NCBI GenBank assembly: GCA_016211085.1
Contig: JACQSY010000120.1
Location: forward strand, 1-35,081
From: Acidobacteriota bacterium
GTDB lineage: Bacteria; Acidobacteriota; UBA6911; RPQK01; JACQSY01
DNA: 35,081 nt
Direction: 5' to 3'
Shown: positions 24,094 through 32,947 of the stretch, one piece after another
Layout of the letters: the number at the start of each line of letters is the position of its first letter
Numbering within the stretch: position 1 is the first letter of the stretch
Notes under the pieces: generated by a model
The model's database searches: none
What the model was told of the DNA's origin: nothing
Seen by the model: only the letters and a program-made list of their open reading frames with translations
Program-made: the position numbers and the translations under genes

Positions 24094-25149
24094 CTAGTGA
24101 TTAGAAAGGTTGAGTCTGACCATTTCACGCCGTTTGCCGAGTTCGGGATTTCTTTTCAATACCTGGTAACGAATTACCCCCGCCGCCAAACCGCCAAGAA
24201 AGGTGATAAGTAGAAATGCTCCGGTCGCCAGAAACGCATTCTTGATGAGACCAAGAAAGGTGAACACCTTTTCCTGCGGAGGATCGGGTGTCTTCTTATA
24301 GACCCATTTGATGGTAGGAGAATATTTAACCTCTGCAAGAATTTTCTGAGCGTGCTCTTCGGGTCCGATGAAGAGAGCGATCAGCGCTCCTGTCCGCTTC
24401 ATGAAAATTCCTTGCTGGGAAAAATACCCTTGCAGTTCCTGCTGCATTCGGAAGAAATAATCAGCCGCGAGCTTCACTGTTGGGTAGGCGACAATAAAAA
24501 GCGGATGGCGCTGGTCCGTATAGGAGGCAAAACCAATTTCAATGTGCTTGTCGAAACCGAGTTTTTGGACTAGAGGACGAGGAAAGGCTGCATTGGTTGA
24601 AAGAGAGTTCTCTCCAAGGTAAAAAGCCGTCGAGTCGGGGTTCAAATGAGAAGCCGGAAGATGAAGCACGCTTACCGGCTTTAAGTTGGGTTGGTCAATG
24701 GCTTGAATCAGGGTTTGTGCCAGAGCGATAAGGTGCTCCTGATCGCTTCCAGACAATCGAAGAAAAAAATTACCTTTCCACAGACTCAACTGCGAACCGT
24801 CCCAGTTGTTCTCGACCGGAAGATTCACTGGCTTGCCCGCCTTGTTGATTGAAAAGATCCCGAATGCTCCAGGTGGATCCATCATTTCAATCGCGTGGAG
24901 TTGCGTGCGGTTGGTGGGGTTTCTCAAAGAGGAGATTTCCCAGCGGGAATATTGGATAAAGGTGTAATCGCGCAGCAGAGCTGCGTCTACTTCAGCTATG
25001 GAAGGCGTGCCGCCAAGCCCCTTGATTTCTCGAGTTTTTACAAACCGGTAGCCCGAATCTTGTGGGAAAAAGGTCTCAATGGGGGCGGCTATGGCGGTCG
25101 TGAGTAGGAACAGCCACATCAGCAAAGGTCCGGTCCACTTTTGGAGCAA
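24094..25149 (-). CDS. DUF6599-like exported protein with a C-terminal membrane helix
   Basis: I recognise only a resemblance to the DUF6599 family seen in Acidobacteriota; no function is known. I start at the TTG at 25149, giving a signal peptide with a basic start (MLQKWTGPLLMWLFLLTTAIAA) followed by PIETFFPQDSGYR; an ATG at 25119 is inside it and lacks charge. The frame is open to 25533, but the extra 128 residues look non-coding. Features: RTQLHAIEMMDPPGAFGIFSI, LSLWKGNFFLRL, and a C-terminal helix (FLATGAFLLITFLGGLAAGV) followed by a basic tail, so the bulk is probably outside the membrane. It lies 9 nt before the glycerate kinase gene. Confidence 0.72.
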   Translation of the reverse strand: MLQKWTGPLLMWLFLLTTAIAAPIETFFPQDSGYRFVKTREIKGLGGTPSIAEVDAALLRDYTFIQYSRWEISSLRNPTNRTQLHAIEMMDPPGAFGIFSINKAGKPVNLPVENNWDGSQLSLWKGNFFLRLSGSDQEHLIALAQTLIQAIDQPNLKPVSVLHLPASHLNPDSTAFYLGENSLSTNAAFPRPLVQKLGFDKHIEIGFASYTDQRHPLFIVAYPTVKLAADYFFRMQQELQGYFSQQGIFMKRTGALIALFIGPEEHAQKILAEVKYSPTIKWVYKKTPDPPQEKVFTFLGLIKNAFLATGAFLLITFLGGLAAGVIRYQVLKRNPELGKRREMVRLNLSNH

Positions 25150-25465
25150 GCATGTATTTCGTCGGATAAATACCCCTACCTTTGTTGCGAGCCCAACAGC
25201 CCTTGGTCGATGCACCGCGGCATCGCCTCCTCCCCCCTCCCAAACCTCACCTCGCAAGCCCCATCTGCAAAGGTGCGTGTATTGACTGGGAGGAAGACAA
25301 AACAGTTTGTGAGTTCGCGGATTCTGCAGAATGCAAAGTGGCGCCCGGGCCGCGCTTTCTTTGTCGCTCCTCCTCCCCCAGGCCTCTACATCGCCTTCTC
25401 TGTCGTTTCGCGAAATCAGGGCCGTCTCACCGACACAAAAATCAACGTATTTCGGAGATGGAATG
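25150..25465. other. Gap of 316 bp between the amidase gene and the DUF6599-like gene
   Basis: The stretch contains pyrimidine-rich blocks (CCTCCTCCCCCCTCCC at about 25222-25240 and another near 25370-25382). The minus-strand frame of the downstream gene stays open through it but shows no domain. I recognised no promoter, RNA or terminator with confidence. Confidence 0.35.
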
Positions 25466-27142
25466 CTAGGGCTGTTTCGTGACACGTTCATAAGAGGGAA
25501 CAGCCCCCAGCGATCGGAAGTAGAGTTCGACACCTTTAAAGAGCGCTTCAGCGATGCGATCGCGAGCCGCAGTTGTCTTGTAGTATTCCTCGTCTGAGGG
25601 ATTGCTCAAGAATCCGACCTCCGCCAAGATGCTAGGCATATTTGATCCGATCAGTACAATAAAGGGAGCTCGCTTTACCCCTCGATTTCTAACAGATGGC
25701 CTCCCTTGTCTCATCTCTGTAAAAAGGCTGTTTTGAACGACGTGAGCCAGATCTCTTGACTCCTCGATGAAATCTCCCAAGGCAATCTTACGAAGCAGAT
25801 CTTCCAGTTCGCGAATATTCTTTTGCGAACCTGCATTTTCGCGGCTGGCCACTTCTCGTTCATCAGCATTAGATGCAAAGTTCAGGAAGAAAGTTTCCAC
25901 GCCTGAGACCCGCGCCACAGGGCTGGAATTGGCGTGGATCGAAATGAAGAGGTCAGCTTTTTCCTGGTTTGCGATAGCGGTGCGCTCCTCGAGCGGTATG
26001 AATCGATCGCTTCTGCGCGTCATGATCACTTCCATTCCGAGTTGAGTCTGTAACAAGTCTCTCAATCGCAGCGATACGTCAAGCACCAGGTCTTTTTCGC
26101 GCAGTCCGGTGGGCCCGATCGTGCCGGTATCGTGTCCTCCGTGACCTGGATCGAGGACGACCTTCCCAATTTTGAGGCCAAGAGTGCGGGTCAAGCTGCG
26201 TTGCCCATTAAGATTGGGTGAGGCCGGAGCCGGTGCCGCAGAGGGTAAGGATTCCTCGGGTGCCGGACCCACTTGTGTTGAGGGAGGGAGAACTGCCTTG
26301 GCGGTTTTGGCTTTTTGATCTTGTGGCACCTTCATGGCGGCGCTCGGTTTTCCCCGGGTGTCGATGACTATTCGGAAAGGGTCGTAAAGAGCAAAAACGG
26401 TGTGCTTATTGATTCTCTCGAAGTCGAGAACCACCCGTACCAATAATTCGCGAGGTTCTCCAACGCGGATTTGCTTGATGAATAAGTCGTTGACTTTATA
26501 TGTCTTTCCCTCCAGGCTCGGCGTCAAACGAGCCTGCTCCAAATCGAAATAAATGCGGTACGGATTTTCCAGTACCTCCTTTTTGAAGGCGACCTCCCGA
26601 TCGAGTTGAATGACCACCCGCGTATATTCGTCGCTGGACCAGTATCTGATTTCGGAAACCGTGGCGTATTCATTTGTCTCTCGCCCGGCAAGCTCCGACT
26701 GTGCTTTTGCAGTTTCAGGCTTGTTCTGGAGAGATCTTGAAGCAATCAACCACTCTGCCCGCTCCACGGCAGCGCTGCGGAGGGGACTTGATGGATACTG
26801 GGTGGCGAGAAACTGATAGTAATAAATGGCACGGCGCTTGTGCTCCTCGGCGGGGCTTTGTGACGCCATCTGCTCGTAAAGCCCTGCCATTGCAAAAAGA
26901 GCATCATCGCAGCCACTATAGGAGGGATCGTTATCCAGAACTTTCCTGTAGAAAAAAACCGCCTGTCTCAGCTCCTCTAATGAGGGATTTTTGCGGGAAA
27001 GTCCTTCGTGAAACTCTTGCGCCTTTCGAAAGGCCCGCCGTGCCGCGTCGCGATTCCGTGCCTCGGCTGTATCCCACACCACGGCGCTCAAGAACACGAA
27101 CAGCACAATGCCTTTTAGCAATCTTCCAAGTAAAACCATCAT
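25466..27142 (-). CDS. N-acetylmuramoyl-L-alanine amidase with TPR-like and AMIN domains
   Basis: This exported zinc amidase cleaves the peptide stem from N-acetylmuramic acid and probably acts at division. From the ATG at 27142 it has 558 aa. A signal segment (GRLLKGIVLFVFLSAVV) is followed by TPR-like helices at about 30-140, an AMIN domain (septal targeting) at about 165-265, and an Ala/Pro-rich linker. The Amidase_3 domain follows: H334 in LDPGHGGHDTG, E349 in GLREKDL, H403 in ISIHANSS, and the catalytic E508 in AEVGFLSN. All are intact. A TTG 30 nt upstream would add 10 residues. It follows the transglycosylase gene after a large hairpin. Confidence 0.93.
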   Translation of the reverse strand: MMVLLGRLLKGIVLFVFLSAVVWDTAEARNRDAARRAFRKAQEFHEGLSRKNPSLEELRQAVFFYRKVLDNDPSYSGCDDALFAMAGLYEQMASQSPAEEHKRRAIYYYQFLATQYPSSPLRSAAVERAEWLIASRSLQNKPETAKAQSELAGRETNEYATVSEIRYWSSDEYTRVVIQLDREVAFKKEVLENPYRIYFDLEQARLTPSLEGKTYKVNDLFIKQIRVGEPRELLVRVVLDFERINKHTVFALYDPFRIVIDTRGKPSAAMKVPQDQKAKTAKAVLPPSTQVGPAPEESLPSAAPAPASPNLNGQRSLTRTLGLKIGKVVLDPGHGGHDTGTIGPTGLREKDLVLDVSLRLRDLLQTQLGMEVIMTRRSDRFIPLEERTAIANQEKADLFISIHANSSPVARVSGVETFFLNFASNADEREVASRENAGSQKNIRELEDLLRKIALGDFIEESRDLAHVVQNSLFTEMRQGRPSVRNRGVKRAPFIVLIGSNMPSILAEVGFLSNPSDEEYYKTTAARDRIAEALFKGVELYFRSLGAVPSYERVTKQP

Positions 27143-27253
27143 CACGGCCCCACCAAAGTATACCCGCAGCAACTGTCAAAGAAGGGTGAAGAAGGTGCAT
27201 AGTCCCGCAACTTATAGGTGCGGTAAGAAATCAGAAACATGCTCCGTCACCTC

Positions 27254-27378
27254 CCCCGCGCCCTCCTCCTGTACTCCGTCCCCAAAATTCTCCCCCAAAA
27301 TTCTCCTCCCCTAAATTGCGGCTTTTCTCCGCTTCAAGTTCCGGGGACGGAGTACGGGGATGCCGGGAGGGCGCGGGG
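27254..27378. repeat. Long imperfect hairpin (REP-like) between slt and amidase genes
   Basis: GTACTCCGTCCCC (27271-27283) pairs perfectly with GGGGACGGAGTAC (27343-27355). Further out, 27254-27267 pairs with 27365-27378 at 13 of 14 positions. The loop holds tandem CCCCAAAATTCTCC units. The left arm shares its core with the repeat at 18490-18530. It could attenuate transcription between the two hydrolase genes or be a REP-type mobile repeat; no T-run follows the stem. Confidence 0.65.
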
Positions 27379-27428
27379 ATGGCGGATGTATTTGAAAACA
27401 GGACGCTCAGGTCCGGAAGTAGGCAGCT

Positions 27429-28070
27429 CTAAAAAATCTGACCCGGAACGTTGGTCAACAGCACGCGGCCGTTGGCCTGAACCACACGGGCCACCTTTCG
27501 GTAAATCAGCTCCGAAACGGAGGGAGGAGCGGGGTTTGCCGGCTGATAAAGCGTGGTCACGCGGCGGACGTAATCACGTGTTTCACGATAAGGCGGAATG
27601 CCCTGGTACCGGATAACGGCGTTTTCCCCCGCATTGTAGGCCGCCAGAACCAAGCGCAAATTCCCCTTGAAATAGCCCAGCAAGTATTGAAGGTAGCGTA
27701 TTCCTCCTTCAATATTTTCCGCAGGATCAAAGATATTGCGCACCCCGAACCGCGTCGCGGTATCCGGATGTAACTGCATCAGACCAATGCAACCCTTGGG
27801 GGAAATCGCTCGGGGATCAAAGTTGCTCTCTACTTCCATAATCGCCCTTACCAGGTTTTGGTCCACCCCATACTGGATAGAGTAATTATTTATTAATGAC
27901 AGGTAGTTATATGTCAATGGCTCATGGTAAATCTCTGATGAGGTGGTCACTGAGCGGGCCGTTCCAATGTTTGTAAGGACCTTGGCACCGGATTCATTGA
28001 CAAAGACCCGGATGGGGTCGGCCCAGGCTGTGCTGGTTAGGAAAAGAATCAGAAGCCAGGTTCGGTACAT
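27429..28070 (-). CDS. Lytic transglycosylase, SLT domain
   Basis: This 213-aa exported enzyme cleaves peptidoglycan between N-acetylmuramic acid and N-acetylglucosamine with formation of a 1,6-anhydro ring. The signal peptide (MYRTWLLILFLTSTAWA) is clear, with no lipobox. The catalytic glutamate is E81 in IMEVESNFDP, followed by SPKGCIGLMQLHP and AAYNAGENAV, the typical SLT set. The last 40 residues (SELIYRKVARVVQANGR...) may be a short beta domain. It precedes the amidase gene in the same direction, and the two could act on the same cell wall sites. Confidence 0.93.
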   Translation of the reverse strand: MYRTWLLILFLTSTAWADPIRVFVNESGAKVLTNIGTARSVTTSSEIYHEPLTYNYLSLINNYSIQYGVDQNLVRAIMEVESNFDPRAISPKGCIGLMQLHPDTATRFGVRNIFDPAENIEGGIRYLQYLLGYFKGNLRLVLAAYNAGENAVIRYQGIPPYRETRDYVRRVTTLYQPANPAPPSVSELIYRKVARVVQANGRVLLTNVPGQIF

Positions 28071-28124
28071 GCAAACCTAGGATGCCTGAAGTTGAAGAAA
28101 GACGAAAGTGATAATTAACACAAA

Positions 28125-30770
28125 TCAGGAAAGGAGTTCCCCCACCACCTGGTAGGTTTGCTCGAGAGCTTGGTCCAGATGGGAAGGGTCCTTACCGCCG
28201 GCCTCAGCCATTTCGGCACGTCCCCCTCCACCGCCCCCTACCAGGGGAGCAATCTTCTGCAACAATACGTTGGCTTTTATACGGTCTGTCAGGTCCGAAG
28301 TGACCATGGCGATCAAACTGACCTTACCGTCGGCTGGCATTCCCAGCACGACCACGCCCGAGCCAAGCTTATTTTTGAGTTGATCGGCCAGCGTGCGCAG
28401 ACCGTTTTTATCGAGATTTTCAACTTTTTGGGCCAGCACGCGCACGCCTTTAACCTCTCGAGCGGCCTCGGAAGCGCGCGAGCTTTCCTGACGCGCCAAT
28501 TGAAGACGCAATTCTTCGATTGTGCGGTTTGCCTCTTTCAATTCACGCAGGACGCGCGTGGTAACCCGCTCCAGTTCCTCACGCCGGCTTCGCAGTTCCT
28601 CGCTCAGGCGCTTTAGGAGAAGCTCATCTTCCTGGAAGCGCGAAAGGGCGACCTCCCCCGTGAGGGCCTCAATACGTCGGACGCCTGCAGAGATTCCACC
28701 TTCATCGACAATCTTAAAAACCGCGATGTCTCCGGTTCTCTGAACGTGTGTCCCACCGCACAATTCGGTGCTGAATCCCGGAACTTGCACGACACGCACC
28801 TTGTCCTGATATTTTTCGCCAAAGAGTGCCATGGCGCCCCCTTTTAGGGCCTCCTCGAGTGGTTTTATTTCGGTGCGGACACCAATGTTCTCCAGGATCT
28901 TTTGATTGACCAGCTCTTCGATTTCCTGAATTTCTCGAGTGGTCAGGGGCTGATAGTGGGTGAAGTCAAAGCGAAGGCGCTCAGGGGCCACCAGTGATCC
29001 GGCTTGTTTGACATGCTCTCCGAGCACCTGCCGGAGCGCCGCATGAAGCAGGTGAGTGGCGGTATGATTGCGAGCTGTACTGAGCCGGAGCGATGTGTAA
29101 ACGTTGGCACGCACCAGATCGCCTGTATGGAGGATGCCGCGTTTGACTTCCACGCGGTGGACGCGAATTCCGCTCACGGGTGATGAAACCTCCAGGACGT
29201 CAGCGTGCATCTTTTCGTTTTCCACTACCCCCCGGTCTGAAACCTGGCCTCCAGCTTCGGCATAAAACGGACTCCGGTCTAGGACTAGTTCTCCCGCCTC
29301 GCCTGCCGCCAGCGAATCCACACGCTTCTCATTGCGAATCAGCGCCAGAACGCGGCCGGGGACGTCGTGGATTTCTGTGTAGCCGGTAAACTCAGTGGCG
29401 AGCTTTTCGCTGGCGAGTTCCTGGTATACCGGCTTGACGGCTTTCTCTGCTCCCTTCCAGCTAGCGCGCGCGCGTGCCCGCTGCTTTTCCATTTCCTGGA
29501 GGAACCCTTCCTCATCCACTTCGAACTGGCGTTCGGTAGCGATTTCGTATGTGAGGTCGAGTGGGAAGCCGTACGTGTCGTAAAGACGAAAAACCTGCTC
29601 TCCCGGCAACCGGCGCTGGCCGCGCTTCTGAGCTTCGGCGAAAATCTCCTCGAGCATCTGCATTCCATACGTCAGGGTGGTGCTGAATTTCTCTTCCTCA
29701 TTGCGTACGATTTTCGAAGCGTAATCCCTGCTGTGCTGGAGTTCCGGATAGGCTTCTTGCATGAGTTCCGCCACGAGCGCGGTAAGCGTGAAAAAAAACG
29801 GTTCGTTTTTGCCCAGCATCTTCCCATGGCGGATGGCGCGCCTGAGAATCTTGCGGAGAACATAGCCGCGCCCTTCATTACCGGGAATCACGCCATCGTG
29901 TATGAGAAAGGAGCAGGCGCGGCTGTGGTCCGCCAGGATGCGTAAGCTGACATCGGATCCCATGCTTTCGCCGTAGGCCATACCGGTGAGACGCGAAGCT
30001 TCCTCGATGAGCGGCCGGAAGAGATCCGTATCATAGTTGCTCTGTACTCCCTGAAGCACGCAGCTGACGCGTTCCAGTCCCATCCCCGTATCTATTGACG
30101 GAGAGGGCAAGGGGGTGAGGGTGCCGGAAGCGTCGCGGTTGAATTGCATGAACACCAAATTCCAGATCTCAACATAGCGCCCACAATCACATTCCAGCGT
30201 GCATTCGGTGTGTCCTGAAGGACTGTTGCCAAAGTCATAATGTAGTTCTGAACAGGGTCCGCAGGGCCCCGTTTCCCCCATGCTCCAAAAATTATCTTCC
30301 TCGCCAAGTCGAAAAATACGCGATTCCGGAATACCGATCCGATCACGCCAAAATGAATAGGCTTCCACATCGTCGCGATAAACGGTGGTCAGCAATTGGT
30401 CAGGCGAAATTCCGTAGACAGTGGTGCAGAGTTCCCAGGCATATTCGATGGCCTCTTTCTTGAAGTAGTCTCCGAAAGAAAAATTGCCCAGCATTTCGAA
30501 AAATGTGTGATGGCGAGCAGTCCTGCCGACTGTTTCAAGGTCATTGTGTTTCCCGCTGACGCGCATGCACTTCTGACTGCTGGCGGCCCGCCTGTATTCT
30601 CTGCGCTCCCGGCCTAGAAACACTTCCTTGAATTGGTTCATGCCGGCGTTGGTGAACAGCAGCGTGGCGTCGTTTTCCGGGACCAGCGAACTGCTGTTGA
30701 CACGCCGGTGTCCCCGTTTTTCGAAATAGTCGAGAAAAATCTCTCTAATCTGGTTAGCAGTCTTCAACAT
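28125..30770 (-). CDS. alaS: Alanyl-tRNA synthetase
   Basis: AlaS charges tRNA-Ala. The 881-aa length and domain order are standard: the class II catalytic core at the N-terminus (IREIFLDYFEKRGHRRVNSS, LLFTNAGMNQFKEVFLG, GPCGPCSELHYD), the tRNA-recognition domain, then the editing domain with HTATHLLHAAL and ELCGGTHVQRTG, which carry its metal-binding residues. A glycine-rich C-terminal domain ends in VGGGGGGRAEMAEAGG. Every expected motif is present. No Shine-Dalgarno is obvious upstream of the ATG. It lies 42 nt after the pilT stop and may be in the same transcript as ilvE-pilT. Confidence 0.98.
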   Translation of the reverse strand: MLKTANQIREIFLDYFEKRGHRRVNSSSLVPENDATLLFTNAGMNQFKEVFLGRERREYRRAASSQKCMRVSGKHNDLETVGRTARHHTFFEMLGNFSFGDYFKKEAIEYAWELCTTVYGISPDQLLTTVYRDDVEAYSFWRDRIGIPESRIFRLGEEDNFWSMGETGPCGPCSELHYDFGNSPSGHTECTLECDCGRYVEIWNLVFMQFNRDASGTLTPLPSPSIDTGMGLERVSCVLQGVQSNYDTDLFRPLIEEASRLTGMAYGESMGSDVSLRILADHSRACSFLIHDGVIPGNEGRGYVLRKILRRAIRHGKMLGKNEPFFFTLTALVAELMQEAYPELQHSRDYASKIVRNEEEKFSTTLTYGMQMLEEIFAEAQKRGQRRLPGEQVFRLYDTYGFPLDLTYEIATERQFEVDEEGFLQEMEKQRARARASWKGAEKAVKPVYQELASEKLATEFTGYTEIHDVPGRVLALIRNEKRVDSLAAGEAGELVLDRSPFYAEAGGQVSDRGVVENEKMHADVLEVSSPVSGIRVHRVEVKRGILHTGDLVRANVYTSLRLSTARNHTATHLLHAALRQVLGEHVKQAGSLVAPERLRFDFTHYQPLTTREIQEIEELVNQKILENIGVRTEIKPLEEALKGGAMALFGEKYQDKVRVVQVPGFSTELCGGTHVQRTGDIAVFKIVDEGGISAGVRRIEALTGEVALSRFQEDELLLKRLSEELRSRREELERVTTRVLRELKEANRTIEELRLQLARQESSRASEAAREVKGVRVLAQKVENLDKNGLRTLADQLKNKLGSGVVVLGMPADGKVSLIAMVTSDLTDRIKANVLLQKIAPLVGGGGGGRAEMAEAGGKDPSHLDQALEQTYQVVGELLS

Positions 30771-30812
30771 GAAAATAGTAGAGGGGAGGATTGATCGTCC
30801 GAGTTGTGGTAC

Positions 30813-31904
30813 CTACACCGCCTCGGAAGAGCTGACCACACCCTGCATCCGTAATTTTAAATCATCCGGAGAACTGGCGTTTTTGAGAGCGTCGTTTAGG
30901 CTGATCAGCCCCTTTTGATAAAGACTGAGGATGGACTGGTCGAATGACTGCATACGGTACTGTGAGGCACCGGCTTCCAGAGCGCGCCGGATTTCCTTCG
31001 TCCTTTCCGGCTGGGCAATCAGGGAGCGGATCAGCTCGGTATTCCTCAAGACCTCCACCGCGGGCACCCGTCCGCCTGTCACAGAGCTTCGTATCAACCG
31101 GATGCAGATGATGGCTCTCAAAGCAGATGCAAACTGCAGACGTATTTCCGTCTGCTGGTGAGCGGGAAAAACCGTGACCATTCGGTTCACCGTCTCCACG
31201 GTGTCCGTGGTGTGCAGCGTGCTCATGACCAGATGGCCGGTTTCAGCAGCCTGAATAGCTGTGTGAATAGTTTCCACGTCGCGCATCTCTCCCACCATGA
31301 TCACATCGGGGTCCTGACGCAGCGCCGCGCGAAGGGCGGACCCAAAGTCCTCCGTGTCAATTGAAATCTCCCGCTGTGTAATAAAAGCGACCCGGTCGTG
31401 AAAGAGGAACTCGATGGGATCTTCTATTGTAATGATGTGCGAACGTCGCGCCTCGTTGATCTGACGGATCATTGCCGCCAGGCAGGTGGATTTTCCGCTT
31501 CCGGTGGTTCCGGTGACGAGAACCAGTCCCCGGGGTTCCTCTGCAATCTCCTCAAGAACCTCCGGAAGATTAAGTTCCCGCATCGTGGGGACCGTATCTG
31601 GTATGACACGGAACACCAGCGACAACGTGGTACGCTGATGAAAAACGGCAAGCCGAAACCTGCCCAGGCCATCACCGCCAAAAGAGAGATCTACTTCCAG
31701 CTTGCGCGCCAGCACCTCCTTTTGGTGCGAATTTAAAAGATGATCCACAAGATCAAAAGCATCTTCTTTAGAAACAACAGCTGTGTTGGCCAGGGGAAAC
31801 AGTTCGCCGTTGACTCTGAGATGCGGGAGCGCCCCGGACTTCAGATGAAGGTCAGAAGCCTTTCTTTCGACGGCTCTCTGGAGAAGAGATTTTAAATCGA
31901 TCAT
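30813..31904 (-). CDS. pilT: Type IV pilus retraction ATPase, PilT family
   Basis: PilT is the hexameric cytoplasmic ATPase that retracts type IV pili. The N-terminal half starts with DLKSLLQRAVERKASDLHLK and RVNGELFPL. The ATPase core has Walker A GTTGSGKST at 132-140, the Asp box IITIEDPIEF, Walker B DVIMVGEMRD at 200-209 and the His box HLVMSTLHTTD. The C-terminus (QYRMQSFDQSILSLYQKGLI) is also typical. At 363 aa the size is normal. The AIRNLI region is less conserved than in classical PilT, so a PilU-like role is not excluded. Its ATG overlaps the ilvE stop by 4 nt (ATGA), a curious coupling with an amino acid gene. Confidence 0.92.
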   Translation of the reverse strand: MIDLKSLLQRAVERKASDLHLKSGALPHLRVNGELFPLANTAVVSKEDAFDLVDHLLNSHQKEVLARKLEVDLSFGGDGLGRFRLAVFHQRTTLSLVFRVIPDTVPTMRELNLPEVLEEIAEEPRGLVLVTGTTGSGKSTCLAAMIRQINEARRSHIITIEDPIEFLFHDRVAFITQREISIDTEDFGSALRAALRQDPDVIMVGEMRDVETIHTAIQAAETGHLVMSTLHTTDTVETVNRMVTVFPAHQQTEIRLQFASALRAIICIRLIRSSVTGGRVPAVEVLRNTELIRSLIAQPERTKEIRRALEAGASQYRMQSFDQSILSLYQKGLISLNDALKNASSPDDLKLRMQGVVSSSEAV

Positions 31905-32854
31905 CTTCCGACGCTCTTTACCCGGGCTTCCTTATAGACATTGGTGAGCCATCCGTGCCGGTCTTCTACTTTGCCTTCGACGTAGTCAAAAAAATCGCGC
32001 TGTAAGCGTGCGGTCAGCGCGCCTTTCTTTCCGTTTCCAACTGGAATTCGATCCACAGAACGAACCGGAGTGATCTCGGCGGCTGTCCCACACAGGAAAA
32101 TTTCATCGGAAATATATAACATCTCCCGTGGAATTAATTGCTCAATTACTTCGTAACCACGTTCGCGAGCCAGTGTAAACACGGTATCTCGGGTTATCCC
32201 CGGAAGAATGGAGCTGCTTTGGGGCGGAGTATACAGCCTTCCGCGAAAGTTGAGAAAAACGTTTTCTCCACTCCCCTCGCTGACGTAGCCTTGGGTATCG
32301 AGTGCAATTCCTTCGGCGTACCCGTTCTGGACTGCCTCCATCTTGATCAAACCGCTGTTGATGTAATTTCCACCAGCCTTTGCCATCCACGGAAAAGTGT
32401 TTGGAGCCATTCGTGACCAGGTCGAAACGCACGCGTCGATGCCGGCATCCATTGCGTCCTCGCCGAGGTAGCGTCCCCATTCGTAGACAGCAATAAAGCA
32501 TTCTAGGGGAGCCTTTAACGGGTTTACGCCCAGGCTTCCGTAGCCCCGGAATACAATGGGGCGAATGTAGCAATGCTCCAGTTGGTTAACTCGAATGCAC
32601 TCCAGGATGGCCTGTGCGATTTCCTCCTGTGAGTAGGGGATCTCGGTGCGATAAATCCGGCACGAATCAAAAAGGCGCCGGACATGATCTTTCAGCCGAA
32701 AAACCTCGGAACCGCGAGTGTTCTTGTAACAGCGGATCCCCTCAAACCACGACGAGCCGTAGTGTAGCGCATGGGACATTACATGAACTGTCGCTTTGTC
32801 CCAGTCGATGAAATCGCCATTATGCCAGATTCTCTTTGATTTAAGATCGGTCAT
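31901..32854 (-). CDS. ilvE: Branched-chain amino acid aminotransferase
   Basis: IlvE is a fold-IV PLP aminotransferase that makes or breaks down valine, leucine and isoleucine. The PLP lysine is K159 in MAKAGGNYINSG. Other motifs are HNGDFIDWDKATVHVMSHAL and YGSSWFEGIRCY at the start, IRPIVFRGYGSLGV, and EGSGENVFL with ITRDTV and FLCGTAAEITPV in the second half. At 317 aa the length is normal. It overlaps pilT by 4 nt and has a strong predicted promoter with the start site on the ATG, so it leads the operon. Confidence 0.96.
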   Translation of the reverse strand: MTDLKSKRIWHNGDFIDWDKATVHVMSHALHYGSSWFEGIRCYKNTRGSEVFRLKDHVRRLFDSCRIYRTEIPYSQEEIAQAILECIRVNQLEHCYIRPIVFRGYGSLGVNPLKAPLECFIAVYEWGRYLGEDAMDAGIDACVSTWSRMAPNTFPWMAKAGGNYINSGLIKMEAVQNGYAEGIALDTQGYVSEGSGENVFLNFRGRLYTPPQSSSILPGITRDTVFTLARERGYEVIEQLIPREMLYISDEIFLCGTAAEITPVRSVDRIPVGNGKKGALTARLQRDFFDYVEGKVEDRHGWLTNVYKEARVKSVGR

Positions 32855-32860
32855 TCAATC

Positions 32861-32889
32861 AGGATAGTCACTTCCAGAAAATTGGTCAA
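32861..32889 (-). promoter_or_regulatory. Predicted ilvE promoter, leaderless type
   Basis: On the minus strand there is TTGACC (32889-32884, 5 of 6), a 17-nt spacer and TATCCT (32866-32861, 4 of 6). Six bases (GATTGA) follow, then the ATG at 32854. The -35 and spacing are close to the sigma70 ideal, and the start site would be the A of the ATG. Confidence 0.6.
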
Positions 32890-32947
32890 TGCAACGTGCG
32901 CAACCAGCGGCAGGATACAGTCAGGCACAGACGAGGGGGAACGCCCG

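Noticed and set aside
25150..25533. 128-residue N-terminal extension of the DUF6599-like protein
   Set aside because: The extra part has no domain, is Arg/Cys/Gly-rich and overlaps the end of the amidase gene; a clear signal peptide begins at the later start.
27157..27179. Perfect TTGACA followed by TATACT upstream of the amidase gene
   Set aside because: The spacer is only 11 nt, too short for a sigma70 promoter; the -10 alone may still be used.
30768..30790. Leaderless -10 (TACTAT) at alaS
   Set aside because: It ends only 4 nt before the ATG, so a start site at the usual distance would fall inside or after the start codon.
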